Source: Moniliella sp. 'wahieum'
Lineage: Eukaryota > Basidiomycota > Moniliellomycetes > Moniliellales > Moniliellaceae
Direction of reading: 5' to 3'
Length of the DNA: 64,000 bases
NCBI GenBank assembly: GCA_003971905.1
Contig: RSEE01000047.1
Location: 310,001-374,000, forward strand
Both the position numbers and the translations under genes were made by a program. The notes below the pieces were generated by a model, which saw only the letters and a list, made by a program, of their open reading frames with translations, did no database searches and was not told the origin of the DNA. This document shows positions 36,710-47,379 of this stretch, in pieces (positions within the stretch are counted from its first letter, which is position 1; each line of letters opens with the position of its first letter).

Positions 36710-37430
36710 GTGTTTCGCCTAGGCCTGCTCCTCGAATTCGGGCTTTGCTGCGCTGCTTTGGCTCTCCTTCCCTGGAAGTCATCCTTGGTCCAGCATTGCC
36801 CGCCTTTCATTCCCCCGCATGGTACTCGCCTGAGCGTAAGGTGCGGGAGTGCTTAGACTACTTCCGTTGTATCTACGTGTTCTTGTGCGCACTCGTGGGG
36901 CTCCCTGCTGCGTAAAAGCGTGACATGCAACATTCCTCCCTTCCTCTCGCCCTCTCCCGCCTCTGCTCCTTTCTGGCCCCACCGCTTGGCTCAAGCCAAC
37001 GAAAACCGCATCCAAATCCCCCCATCCTCCCAGGAGAATGCCAATCGGCTCAGTGTAGTTTCGCCTTCCTTGTAGTCGGATCTCCTTTGGTCCCGCCAGG
37101 GGAGGCCGTACCAGAGGCGGAGTCCAGGAGCGTTTTAAGGTAGAGACGGGACTGGGAAAAAAGAGTCGTAGGGTTGGTCATTCATCTTAGGGTCGATCAT
37201 CGAGATCATCGATCATCATCAGGGTTGGCGTCATGGACATCTCACACTGACGCTGTGCCAGGAACCAAACCCCAGGTCGCGCACGTCCCAGCGAGCTAAG
37301 CCTGTACCCGCGGCTTCTTTGCACGATCGTCGACCTTGGTGACGAGCACCTTGGCCACGACCTCCGTTGCTCCCTTTGCCTTTTCGCCTCGCCGAGTCCC
37401 CATTGACCGACGTTTGACCTGTTCAGTACC
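36710..37430. other. Spacer after VMA3
   Basis: VMA3 3' flank and promoter of the next gene. A short GATCATC repeat lies around 37195-37220. No gene recognised. Confidence 0.45.
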
Positions 37431-37834
37431 ATGTAAGTGCAGCGCTTGGGCCCTGCTTTTCCCCGTTCGGCGGCCCCTACCGCGCCCTCACACGACCCGA
37501 CCAGCACGCATTAACCTCTTCTCCCGCCTTGCCTAGGGCCCCCGCTCCTCCCCCTGCACCTGGCACCCCCGAGACGCGCCAGACGATTGCTACCTTTGTT
37601 GGCGCTACGGAAGGATCCAAGCGTCCCGGTGGAGCCAAGTACAGTTTTGATGGCGTGAGGGGATCGGGGACGGCCAAGCTCTGCCGTTCCGCACCCGGTG
37701 CCCCCACGCAGTGCATTGACGTGGCAGTGGAGGCGAAGGACTTGTTTGCTACCATGCAAGGGTTCGGATTCTTCTGTCTTCTCCCGCAAGACCCTAGCAA
37801 GACCAACATTGTCTGCGAACCCATCCCGCAATAA
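37431..37834 (+). CDS. Small unknown protein with start codon split by an intron
   Basis: Not recognised. The proposed first exon is only AT (37431-37432). A canonical intron GTAAGT...GCCTAG (37433-37536, 104 nt) follows, and the next base completes ATG. The product (about 100 residues) runs MAPAPPPAPGTPETRQTIAT, then GATEGSKRPGGAKYSFDGV, KLCRSAPGAPTQCIDVAVE and FGFFCLLPQDPSKTNIVCEP, with four Cys and no signal peptide or membrane segment. If no splicing occurs, the open frame has no in-frame ATG before residue 67. The compact, evenly coded body and good splice sites make a real gene likely. Confidence 0.55.
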
Positions 37835-38465
37835 ATACGAACTTTCTGTCCCACTTATGGGGGGGGGGGGGGGGACGAGGGAGGTCTGCTTGGACGAAGT
37901 CTCGCTCGCCCCTTCTCCATGGCGCGCGAGGACTTTTGGCTGGCCCTCGCTTCCCCCGGAACAGGGAGATTGCTCACCCCCTCCCTCCCCGCCTTGACAA
38001 GACTTGTCGCTGGTTGACGCGTTGGTCTGTTTCCCGCCTGGGAAGATGCTCTCTGTATCGTGAACACACAAGTAGCCGGTCCGGCTCAGTGTCAAAAATG
38101 TGCAGCTGTGCCCGCACCGGTCCTGAAAGCGCAGGTGACAGGCTGCTGTTATGACAGGTATTTTGGAAGGGGTGGAGGCAGCAGGGTCCCTACCATTTCC
38201 CCCTTCATTTGCTTGGGAGGAGGGGTTGGGATCGTTTTTTAAATCCGAGAGTTCCGAGCAGATCCGAGCAGTGCGCCACCAGGCACATGCTCGTGCCGAT
38301 GTGCCGAGAGAGAGGGGGCAATAACAGTACGTTGAAGACGAGACATCACCTGTGTAGGATTGCGGCTGGAGTGCTAGTAGCACGCCATTGCTTACCTCCT
38401 CCTCTTCCCTTTCCCCACCACCACCACTCTGGGTTCCCCTCCCTACCCCCCCTTTGTTTCCGGTC
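37835..38465. other. Spacer with long G-run
   Basis: Contains a run of about 15 Gs at 37859-37874 and a C/T-rich promoter block just before the transporter start. No gene seen. Confidence 0.5.
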
Positions 38466-40647
38466 ATGCTCGCCTGGCTGACTCGGCCATTCCGGCGGGA
38501 ACCAAGTACGCAGTACCGGCCCATCGCGTCCGCGGATGATGATCTGCCGCCCCGGCCAGCCTCGGTGCCCCCCTCTGAATCGGGGAGCAGCAGCGACCTG
38601 GAGGCCTCGGAACGGGCCCTCTCCATCTCCAGTGCCGAAGAGGAGGATCTGGACGTACCAGAGACGCCGTTACCCAAGACGGCGTTGACGATACTGCTGT
38701 TGATGCGCATGTCGGAGCCCATTGCCCAGCTGCAAATTTTCCCTTACATTGCTCAGTTTCTCCAGCACGTCCTTCCTACCATTCCGCACGAGGAGCTAGG
38801 GTACTATGCCGGTCTCATCGAAAGCGCCTTTGCCGCGGCCCAGGTCTGCGTCGTACTGTTCTGGGGCCGATTGAGCGACCAGTATGGCCGGAAACCCATT
38901 CTCCTCATCGGTCTCTCGGGCACGTTCGTCTCAGTCGTCTGTTTTGGTATGGGCACCTCCTTGCCATCGCTCATCGCGGCCCGACTGATTGCTGGATTTA
39001 GCAATGGAAACGTTGGTGTTCTCAAGGCCAGCATTGCTGAAATTACCGACTCGTACGTCTTCCTCTGTGCAGTGGGTTTGTGTGCTGACATGGTTTCGCC
39101 TCTAGCACCAACCAAGCCCGGGCATTCGCCTTTGTCCCACTCTCGTATGCGATTGGCACGTTGATTGGTCCCTATTTGGGGGCCAATTTGGCTGACCCCT
39201 ACAATGTATTGGACAAGGAGGGCAACTACCTCCCAGGGAACGAGCACGACCCTCGCTTCTTTGCCCGGTACCCTTTCGCTCTCCCTTGCTTTGTCACTTC
39301 GCTCTTTAACCTTGCCGCCATTCTTCTGGGGACCTTCTTCCTCCAGGAGACCCTGGGCACCGAGCCCCCTGGCTCGCAGCCCGACAAGCCATCCAACCCT
39401 TCGTCAACGAACCCAATCCCAGGCCAGAACCAAGGACAGAGCTACGGCACAATGTCTCCCCCGGCTCCCCGTTCTTCTCTCCACCCGCATCTCGAAGGCA
39501 TGCCAAGTAGCCTGGCATCCGAGGCGGAGGCGCAGCAGTGGAGGCGGAGCGTCCCCTCGGGGCGCACGTCCCCCTCGGAGCGCCAGCGCAGGATCAGTAC
39601 GGAGCGCCGCCTTTCGAGCTTGTACCAGGATGGCGAGCAAAACGAGGGCTCGGCCTTGACTGTGGCCGCGCTGGCTCGGGCGGACCAGTCTCCGCAGTCA
39701 AGGAGACGAAGCAGCGCATGGGACTTGGTCGCTGGCACCCACCGCCAAGTGGGCTCGGACGATCGTGCATTGGCTCCGGCGCTGCATGTGCATAGCCCCG
39801 GTCATTACTTTCACCAGCACCGTTCTTCGAGCAATCTGTCCCATGCACCCTCGGCGCCCTCGGCCGAGGAAATTGAGCATGATCCACCCCATTTGACTCC
39901 TCCTCCTCCCGCAGCTTGATGACCTTTGACATCTTGACTGTCATCTCCTCCCAGGTATGTCTTTCTTCTCTTGTCTGCGTGCCCGAGTCCTACTAATCGA
40001 TCCTGCTACTCGGTTGGGATTGCAAATGCCAGATGCTGCTCAACCTGCTCAACATCTCCTACATGGCCGTGCTGCCTCTGTTTTGCTACACTCGCGTTCA
40101 GCATGGGGGCATCGGCTTCAAGCGCTCTGACATTGGCAACATCCTGGGTGCGACGGGGGCGCTGAGCATCGTGGTCCAACTGGGTCTGCTGCCGAGCTTG
40201 ATGCGGTACTACCGCGGCGCGCTCGGGCTGATTCGTCGCGCCGTTCCGCTGCAAGCGTTGGTGTGGGTTTGTTTCCCGCTGGCGCAGGTGGCTGCGCGTG
40301 TGGCGCAAAGCAAGCACCAGGGGCCGCTCCTGCCCTGGCTTTGCATTGGGGCGATGGTGCTGCTCAAAGTGCTGACCAACACGTCGCTGGTGGCAGCAAC
40401 GGTGCTGATCAACCAAAATGCGCCCTCGCGCGCTGCGTTGGGCGCCATCAACGGCCTCTCGTCCATGTGTGGCTCGTTTAGCCGCACCATTGGCCCCGCG
40501 GCCAGCACTTCGTTGTTTGCCTATTCGGCAGCCCAGGACGCGTCGCTGCTGCGGCGCAACTCGGTGTGGCTCATCCAGATCCTCATCTCGCTCGTCTGCT
40601 TTGGCCTGACGCTGCGCATCCGGCCCGTGGCGCGGCCCCCCGCCTGA
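38466..40647 (+). CDS. MFS transporter, DHA1-like with long central loop
   Basis: Twelve-helix secondary transporter, probably drug/proton or metal-chelate antiport (similar in layout to yeast YCR023C and plant ZIF1 proteins). Starts MLAWLTRPFRREPSTQYRPI with an acidic Ser-rich N-terminal tail. Motif A is GRLSDQYGRKPILLIG; ARLIAGFSNGNVGVLKA and SYAIGTLIGPYLG belong to helices 4-5. A central cytosolic loop of about 190 residues, Ser/Pro/Gln-rich, separates the halves. The second half includes LLNLLNISYMAVLPLFCY and LGAINGLSSMCGSFSRTIGP. Introns: 39053-39105 (53 nt) and 39955-40032 (78 nt, with a CTACTAATC branch-like word). One frame slip at about 39905-39915 (TPPPPAA to LMTFDILTVISSQ). Substrate unknown. 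Confidence 0.85.
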
Positions 40648-41067
40648 GGCGACGGTCCTCCCGGCCACCAGGGGCTGGACGCGCCTGCTCCTCCCCTCTA
40701 TGGAATGGTGCTTGGCTGGATGCTGCTTGATGTTAAGGGGGGCAGGCCGTAATGGATGTGATGGGTGGTCGGTGGGTGGCGGCGTGGTGCATGACAGGGG
40801 AGGGCAGGGGGCAGTGCCGAGGGGAGCGAGCAGCGGGAGGGGCGGTGCTAGGCTGGGCTGCGTGCGTGAATGCGGGGCGAGTGTGATGAATGGCGGCAGA
40901 AACTGAAAGCAGGAACTGAAAGCAGAAACGCAACACTGCCCCTGTGCCCGGCGCAGCAGCTGCCCAGCCAGTCTACGTGCCTGATTGCCGCGCCAGGCCC
41001 TCGCCAACACCACCTCCTTCTCCTCCCGGGCGCCGCTGTGCTGTTCTCTGCGCCATCGCCACCCCCC
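40648..41067. other. Spacer between the transporter and J-protein genes
   Basis: G-rich and unstructured; contains a near-duplication of AACTGAAAGCAG at about 40903-40925. No gene recognised. Confidence 0.45.
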
Positions 41068-42477
41068 ATGTTCGTCGCCTCGACGCTCTACTCGCTGGGT
41101 ATGTGCCTCCCCGCCACCCGTCTCCGCGCCCCCCTCCTGACCCCTTCCCAGCGCGCGGCGTGGCCACCGGCCCCGATGATCGCGACGCCCGCGCCGACAA
41201 TGTGCGTGTCAAGCGCAGCCAACGCAAGTCGGCCCCGCGCACCGCCACGGCCACCACCCCCGATGCCTACCTGGACCCCGAGCCAGGCTCCCCCCCTCCA
41301 CCTTACGAGGACATCAACCTCACCGAGGCCGAGCGCGTCGCTCAGAACATCCGCCGCGCCAAGGTGGCGATGATTGATGATCTTCTCCAGGAGGAGGATC
41401 TGTACAAGCTGCTTGGTGTCAATCGCACCGCCAAGATCGAGGAGATCCGACGCGGGTTTCTCATGCGCAGCCGCTGCCACCCCGAGTACGTTTGGCCCCT
41501 CGCTTTGTCCATTTTCTACCACCCTAAGGTCTAACTAACCCCATTTCCGTCTCGCCCGTGTGCAGCAAATTGCCCGATTATCCTCCTACCACACTTGCCT
41601 TTCAACGCATCTCGCTTGCGTACGAAACGCTATCCAAGCCCACCACTCGGCGCATGTACGATGTAAGTGGCCGGAGCGACATCAGCACCACCCGGCCGCC
41701 ACCTCGTTTGACGAGGGCATCAATGACGAGACGCTCAACGGTGTGCTGTACAATGTCTTTCCGAGTTTATGGATGGGGACTTTGAGATGATCCGGGTGAT
41801 GATCAGTGCGCTCAACGAGGCCAACCCTGGCCTCGAATTGGGGGAAGATGCAGTGCAAAACTTTGAGGGCATGTTCAAACGCATTCGTGCCGTTGTTCTT
41901 GCTGGACAAAAGTATTTCCGCATCATCCGGTTCGAACTGATCCGCCTCTACGAGACGCAACATGCGCTACGCCAGTTGTCGTACTTTGACGTGTTTGGAC
42001 GCTTGCGTCTTACGCTCCAACTTGCCCGTGTCACGCTCAGCATCCCCATGGCCATTGATGCCGTGATGGTCAGCAACCCCGAGGAGGAGGGGGAGTCGCC
42101 AGAAACGGAGCCGAGTACCAGCAACGCAGACAACCCCGATCCCTCTGCTGCGCCGGATACCGAGTCGAGCGAGGACGAGCAGCCGAGTCCGGAGATGGCA
42201 TTTGGCTTGGCGGACGATGTACACGAAACAGCGGCGGCAGGAAAGAAAGGCGCGACACAGGGCAGCCAAAGCTGCCCGCGCAGCACGCAAGGAACAGCGC
42301 AAGAAACAAACCCCGCACGGCCACATTCCTCAAACCTCTGCACCCCGTACCCCCGAGGCCTGGGGGCTGCTCGGCCCCGCTGGACGAGGCTTGCTGGGAG
42401 GTATCGTGGCGGCCCTCGAGACGTCCGAGAGCTGGGTCCCTGGATCCAGCGGGACAACGGCACCCGAGTACACCTAA
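41068..42477 (+). CDS. J-domain (Hsp40) protein with DnaJ-X-like domain
   Basis: Co-chaperone candidate that would stimulate an Hsp70. Exon 1 encodes MFVASTLYSL. Intron 41099-41151 (53 nt) leads into ARGVATGPDDRDARADN. The J domain spans EEDLYKLLGVNRTAKIEEI to YETLSKPTTRRMYD. Its HPD motif is split by intron 41486-41565 (80 nt): CAC CCC GA | C. A C-terminal helical domain (FEMIRVMISALNEANPGLE, GQKYFRIIRFELIRLYETQ, LTLQLARVTLSIPMAIDAV) resembles the DnaJ-X region of Caj1-type proteins. An acidic linker and a basic stretch (RQERKARHRAAKAARAARK) precede the end, GTTAPEYT. One-base losses near 41700, 41765 and 42235 break the frame. The compartment is not evident. Confidence 0.8.
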
Positions 42478-43627
42478 TTCCCTAACACGCGCCATGGTGG
42501 GAGTACGTCTGGTCAAGATGGCTCCCTCTTTCCTATCCTTGTTTTACGTTCTATGCTACCCTCTTTCCCTCCGCCACGCCTGCACGTCCATTGTTTGGCG
42601 TCTATGTCCGGATACGGCTGACACTTCCTCTTTTGAGGATGGGTTTGGCCGGGATGCTGTATACCCCTTTATATGTTCCCCTGTTGCTTTGCTTCAATAC
42701 CTTGCTGTTTCCGGCTCCACTATGGTTTTGTCATGGTGGCCCACGCTTGTATTTATGACCCCGTCATTCGGCTGTGTTCTTGCTGCACTTAGTTGTTTGC
42801 TTGCCGGTGCAGATGATTCCCACTGCGAGGGTTGTGTACTTCTGTTTAAAGAGTGGGCTGAGTGTGGTTTGGCTCTCCTCAACGAGGAAAGAAGGTGGAA
42901 AAGGGGAAGATACTATAGAGCTGGGTCGCCTTTGCAGTAAAGGCAAAAAGACAAAACGGTAACCGGCAACCGTGGGCCCGCCTTGTAGTATGATATGTCA
43001 CTGTGAAAGAGGGACCCAACACGCATCATTCAACAGGCTTCAGCCTCAGGCCCTCAGGCCCTAGAACAACTCGCATGTGGCCGGCCGCTCTGCGACGCGC
43101 TTCCTTATTTCGGCTTTTCCGCTTTTTGCCACACACCGGTACCTTTTTCCTGAGACTTGCGCATATCTCTTCTCTTCAAGCTTCAAGCTTCACCGCGGCT
43201 CACCTTACACGGATCCCCGTCCTATACCCTATCTTCTCTGTACAAGTGTGGCTGTATCAAAACGTCAGTACACACTCTGAAGTGAAACCGAGACCACAGC
43301 AGTATCTGCCCCTTTTCCATCAACAGACTCATCGACGTTCAGGCACAGTCTGCCGAAGTGAGGGTGGTCGCAATCGGGGTGTGGTGAGTGCCTGCGCAGA
43401 CGTTGAACGTCCGCTACAACTTGGCCTTGCTTATCCATTCAACGTTTAACGTTCCACAGTTCCCTTGCACTTCGACAGAACGTGTGGTGCATCTACTTGC
43501 TGCTTTCTTCCTGTAGGCATCCTCTCGCGCTTTCACACGCACTTACTGACACTACCGGAACAATAAAGACCGGAAGCACGCACCAATGCTCAGCGCTCAC
43601 CTCGCCCATCTTATCGTTGGACCTCCA

Positions 43628-43727
43628 GGCTTCACGCTTCAAGCTTCAATAAGCTTCAAGCTTCAACAGCTTCAACGTTCAAACGTTCAGCCCTTTTGCC
43701 CGTTGAAGTTGAAGTTCAACGTTCACC
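43628..43727. repeat. 7-nt periodic cluster, units GCTTCAA and CGTTCAA
   Basis: At least six heptamers (GCTTCAA, then CGTTCAA) form AAGCTT and AACGTT palindromes and end in inverted copies (GTTGAAG). Shorter relatives lie at about 43176-43192, 44551-44588 and 46139-46160. Confidence 0.75.
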
Positions 43728-43819
43728 TTTTCTCTTTTGAGAACGACAGAGAACGACAGGGAGCGACAGGGAGCCGCTCGATAGAGACATAGTTGGTGGC
43801 ACCGTTTGGCGCCACATCC

Positions 43820-43850
43820 GTCACGTTTGTCACATGTCACATGCGCCATG
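43820..43850. repeat. GTCACAT heptamer cluster
   Basis: Three GTCACRT words at 7- to 9-nt steps including ACATGT; complement of the 7133-7166 family. About 1.1 kb upstream of the pathogen-related-like gene. Confidence 0.55.
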
Positions 43851-44142
43851 GTGCAAAAGCTCATTGTAATACCAAGGAGTTCTTGACCTGGGGGTGGCAC
43901 AGCAGGCAAAGCAGGCCACGGCAGGCCACGGCCTGCTACAGCTTACAGCGATCATCGATCACTTGGAGCATGGGATGGGCGGAGCCTGGCGGAGCACGCC
44001 AAGTGGCTAGATTAGAGAGCATGTGGATTCCCGCCATCACATCATGTCACAGACGTCCCGGCGGCAGCCACTCACTGCGACAAAGTGCCTCTAACTAGTA
44101 ACTGACAGCGTGTTATGTGGGTGCCAGTCGTACGTCCGGGGC

Positions 44143-44163
44143 CGTAACGCGTAACGCGTAACC
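44143..44163. repeat. 7-nt tandem repeat, unit GTAACGC
   Basis: Three near-perfect heptamers containing ACGCGT/GCGTAACGC symmetry; same family as 7437-7467 and 17686-17712. Confidence 0.65.
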
Positions 44164-44550
44164 ACTTCTATGTCAATCGCATCGCTTCCATCCCATGAGC
44201 ACATGGGCGCCTGAGTGCCTGAGCCTGAGTCGAAGGTATATGATGCAATGGATGACACTAAGGATAGAGTCTCAGCGGGAGCTTAGCGCTTAGGGGCGGC
44301 AGACGGTGGCTCAGCCGCTCACAGACTCAAATGTAAGCCGTTGTATAGTGGGTCTGGCGCCAGTGCCCACCGGCCAAATCCCGCTCATCTGCAGTTATGT
44401 GTCACGTCGAGAATCTGCACCCTGTACTACGTTTTTCCCGTCCGTAACGTGTTACTAGCAGGTGCTCGGTTTGAGAAGTTGGGGCCTCATCATCTCAATG
44501 GGTGAGATCAATGAGTTCTGAGTGTTCTGAGACGAGAAGCTAGAGGCCTT

Positions 44551-44659
44551 GCAGCTTGAAGCTTGAAGAGCTGAAGCTAGCTTGAATCGAAGTCCTACAC
44601 TTGCACACGGCCTATACGGCATGGGGGTCACTGGGGTCACCAGTCACCGTCGGTCACCT
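44551..44659. repeat. GAAGCTT heptamers followed by GGTCACC cluster
   Basis: 44551-44588 carries GCTTGAA heptamers (inverse of the 43628 array). 44622-44659 carries four GGTCAC words at 7- to 10-nt spacing, related to the array at 56614-56665. Confidence 0.6.
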
Positions 44660-44832
44660 TACTATGCCCACGTCACATATGTCAGCATTCTCGGGGCGCT
44701 CATGCACACAGGCCTGGGCCCCAGGCCCCAGGCCTCACCATGGTGAAAGAGAGGTGGAGGTTGAAGAAGTTGCCCGGGTGGCTGGCACGCGTGGGTGCGT
44801 GAGCGAGGAGAACGCGATGCACCTATCCTGAG

Positions 44833-44840
44833 CTATAAAG
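44833..44840 (+). promoter_or_regulatory. TATA box of the pathogen-related-like gene
   Basis: ctataaag, 75 bases before the start codon, followed by a C/T-rich leader. Confidence 0.5.
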
Positions 44841-44914
44841 CCCTCTCCTTTTGACGTTTGTCAGCACCTTTCTTCTTTCCTGTTACCACCACTTTAGTCT
44901 TGACTTTCATCGCC

Positions 44915-45764
44915 ATGTCCATTCCCGACTACATGACCGATCCGGATGCCGTCCTGAAGGACAATGTTACCTGGCGCCACAAGATGGCGCCCAGCTACAA
45001 GAAGACGCGCGAGTTTGCTAACGAGAGTATGTTGACGAGACGACCCATTCTATCCTTCACATCTGCATGCTTTCTCATCGCTCTTTTCTGACCTTCTGGA
45101 TTGTGTACACAGCAAAGACCACCAACTGGGAAGCTGGCTCGCTTCCTGACCTTGTTTCCAACCTTGTCAAGAACTGGGAAATTGAGGCTAGCTTTAAGCC
45201 CCAACCTGGAGGACTGGCGCACGATCGATCAGAGCAACTACACGTTTAGTTTGAACGGAGGTCCAGAACAACGGGGCACGACATCTCGGGTGGGGACGTA
45301 CAATGCTCTGCTGGGCAACAGCCAGTTCTCAGCCCCCGAGAACAACGACTTGAAGCGTCGAACAAGACGTTCAAGCGAGGATGATGCCTACGTTTGCGTG
45401 GGAAGTGCTGGAAGTCTACTCCGGCCCGCCCACTGTGGCAGCCAAGTGGAGGCATTGGGGTGTGATGAAGAACGACTATACCGGCCGCAACGACAAGGGG
45501 GAGATGGTGCGGGTCAAGGCGCACGGAGGCACGCTGAGCATTGAGGGCATCGTGGTGGCCAAGGTGAACGACAAGTTCCAGCTCGAGAGCATCGACATTT
45601 GGTACGACCCCATGGCCATCTTCCACGAGATCGCGCGCGAGGCAGGCGAGCGCGGGGTCGAGATTGAGCCTTTGCACGGCGAGGCGGCAGCACAGGCGGC
45701 CATCAACCCTCACACGGGTGCTGCCTCGCAGACCGGCGGGGCGTGTCCGTTCGCTCACCAGTAA
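44915..45764 (+). CDS. Pathogen-related-like protein (NTF2/SnoaL-fold type)
   Basis: Resembles the plant and fungal pathogen-related family with an NTF2-like fold; the biochemical role is unknown. Exon 1 encodes MSIPDYMTDPDAVLKDNVTW and HKMAPSYKKTREFAN. Intron 45027-45112 (86 nt) precedes KTTNWEAGSLPDLVSNLVKN and WEIEASFKP. Typical later blocks are DWRTIDQSNYTFSLNGG, VGTYNALLG, TFAWEVLEVYSGPPTVAAKW, RHWGVMKNDYTGRNDKGE and GIVVAKVNDKFQLESIDIW. The C-terminus is GGACPFAHQ. One-base losses near 45205, 45350 and 45378 move the frame. No signal peptide. About 255 residues. TATA box 75 bases upstream. Confidence 0.78.
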
Positions 45765-46252
45765 GGCTGCAGCTGTTCCTTCGTAATTGTTTCCTTCCCT
45801 ATATTAGTCGCAGTGAACATATATTCGATCAGTCCTGGGCCGTGTCTCAACCTGTCCGCATTGATGGTCCGGACAAGCAAGCACAATCTTCTCCAACGGG
45901 GTCGGACAGTTGTGTTAGCGGTGGAAGTGGGTGAACAGAGTATTCTACTACCATCCATGTATCTGTTGGCGCTAACTAGCCCCTCCGCCCAATATATCTG
46001 TGCAGACATCGAAGAGACCAAGCGGCGGTTAGGCCTTTTTGTTTTTCGCCGCACGCGTCACGAGCGATGATCATCGATCATCACTGGCAGCTTGAAGACA
46101 CACCAGAAGAAACACTTTTGGCTGCCTGAATATTGAATTGATTTCAACGTTCAACGTTCAACCCTCGCCGGCGGATCCCTAGGCCGACCCTAGGACAGAC
46201 CTTTGAAACGCCGTCCCCCCTCACCACCATCAACCCCCACATCGACGCCGCC
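45765..46252. other. Spacer before IND1
   Basis: 3' flank of the previous gene and IND1 promoter. Contains GATCATCGATCATC (about 46067-46082) and a TTCAACG heptamer pair (46142-46160). No gene. Confidence 0.45.
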
Positions 46253-47359
46253 ATGGCAGCACCAACGTCGCTTGCCACGTGCTTCAGGTTACCAACGCTC
46301 AGGACCAGTGCCTTATTTTCGCCCGGGCGTCGCATGTTGGGCTCCAGCGCCCGCGTCTGCGCGCATGACAACCCGCTCGGTCTCCCTCGCAACACTGATC
46401 CGCCTGCCTTCCCGCGCCGAAGAGGCCCCGAGAAGCGCCGCATTCCACACGCCCGCTACGTCGTCGTTGTCTCCTCTGGAAAGGGGGGCGTGGGAAAGTC
46501 CACTGTGGCGGCCAACTTGGCCGTGGCCTTATCCCTCTCCACCCCCGGAGGGCCAGCGCTTGGCCCCCTCCCCCCTGCTGGGCAGCGGCCTCGAGTGGGA
46601 CTGCTCGACTTGGACGTGTTTGGTCCCTCGGTACCTAGGCTACTGGGGCTCAAGGACGCACCAGAGCCGGATTTGACACCGGCTGGGGCACTGGTGCCAC
46701 TCAAGAGCCACGGGCTGAAAGCCATGTCGCTTGGGTTCCTGCTGCCTCCCTCCTCGGCGCTGCCGGGGGGTGGACAGAGCGTGGGAAACGAAGACACGCC
46801 AGTGGTTTGGCGAGGGATGATGGTAATGAAGGCCGTGCAGCAACTGCTGTTTGACGTGGACTGGCGTGGACCCGAGTCGCTTTCTTTGCCCGCCGATGTT
46901 TCGGCACCAGGGGTGGACGTGTTGGTGATCGATATGCCACCTGGGACCGGGGATGTGGCCTTATCCCTGGTGCAGTTGGCCGAAGTCGACGCCAGCGTTG
47001 TTGTCTCGACTCCGCAAGAGGTGGCTCTTGCTGACGCGCGCAAAGGCCTGGCCCTGTTCCGGAAAACAGGCGTGCCTGACCCGGGGCTGCTGCTCAACAT
47101 GGCCCACCTCGTCCTGCCCGATGGCACCAAGAGTGAAATCTTTGGTTCGGCGGCCAAGTTTGACGAGCTGGCTGCCCAGCTGGGTGCACCCGTGCTGGGC
47201 CGAATCCCTATTGACCCCCAACTCAGTCCTGCAGCCGATCAAGGCCGGCCCGCTTCGTTGGACCTTCTGCATCCTACAACGGCGGGTGTGACGGCGCAAG
47301 CGTTTGCACATGTAGCACAGGATGTATGGCAGCTCCTGTTGAAGCCCAAGAAGGTGTGA
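46253..47359 (+). CDS. IND1: Mitochondrial Fe-S P-loop ATPase Ind1/NUBPL (Mrp/NBP35 family)
   Basis: Delivers Fe-S clusters to respiratory complex I in mitochondria. An Arg/Ser-rich presequence (MAAPTSLATCFRLPTLRTSA) precedes the deviant Walker A YVVVVSSGKGGVGKSTVAAN. Further motifs are VGLLDLDVFGPSVPRLLG, VVWRGMMVMKAVQQLL, DVLVIDMPPGTGDVALSLVQ and STPQEVALADARKGLALF. The start has a good context (gccgccATGg). Unbroken frame, 368 residues, no intron. Oddity: after LLLNMAHLV, where the family has the cluster-binding CPxC and then HIFG, this copy reads LPDGTKSEIFG, one residue shorter and without either Cys. Whether this is real or a local sequence error cannot be decided here. Converges on the L-2-hydroxyglutarate dehydrogenase gene. 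Confidence 0.9.
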   Translation: MAAPTSLATCFRLPTLRTSALFSPGRRMLGSSARVCAHDNPLGLPRNTDPPAFPRRRGPEKRRIPHARYVVVVSSGKGGVGKSTVAANLAVALSLSTPGGPALGPLPPAGQRPRVGLLDLDVFGPSVPRLLGLKDAPEPDLTPAGALVPLKSHGLKAMSLGFLLPPSSALPGGGQSVGNEDTPVVWRGMMVMKAVQQLLFDVDWRGPESLSLPADVSAPGVDVLVIDMPPGTGDVALSLVQLAEVDASVVVSTPQEVALADARKGLALFRKTGVPDPGLLLNMAHLVLPDGTKSEIFGSAAKFDELAAQLGAPVLGRIPIDPQLSPAADQGRPASLDLLHPTTAGVTAQAFAHVAQDVWQLLLKPKKV

Positions 47360-47379
47360 GTGGCACTCTTCCATCCTTT

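Larger units (their letters stand above)
42478..44914. other. 2.4 kb spacer, richest in tandem motif clusters
   Basis: Contains GCTTCAA, AACGTT, GTCACAT, GTAACGC, GAAGCTT and GGTCACC clusters, listed separately. A 148-codon open frame at 42494-42940 has no protein character that I can recognise. TATA box for the next gene at its right end. Confidence 0.55.

Noticed and set aside
41470-41575. J domain apparently with HPE instead of HPD
   Set aside because: The unspliced frame shows HPE, but the intron splits the codon: GA plus the C after the acceptor gives Asp, so HPD is intact.
42494-42940. 148-codon frame after the J-protein gene
   Set aside because: No domain, no start context, and it begins inside the likely 3' UTR of the J-protein gene.
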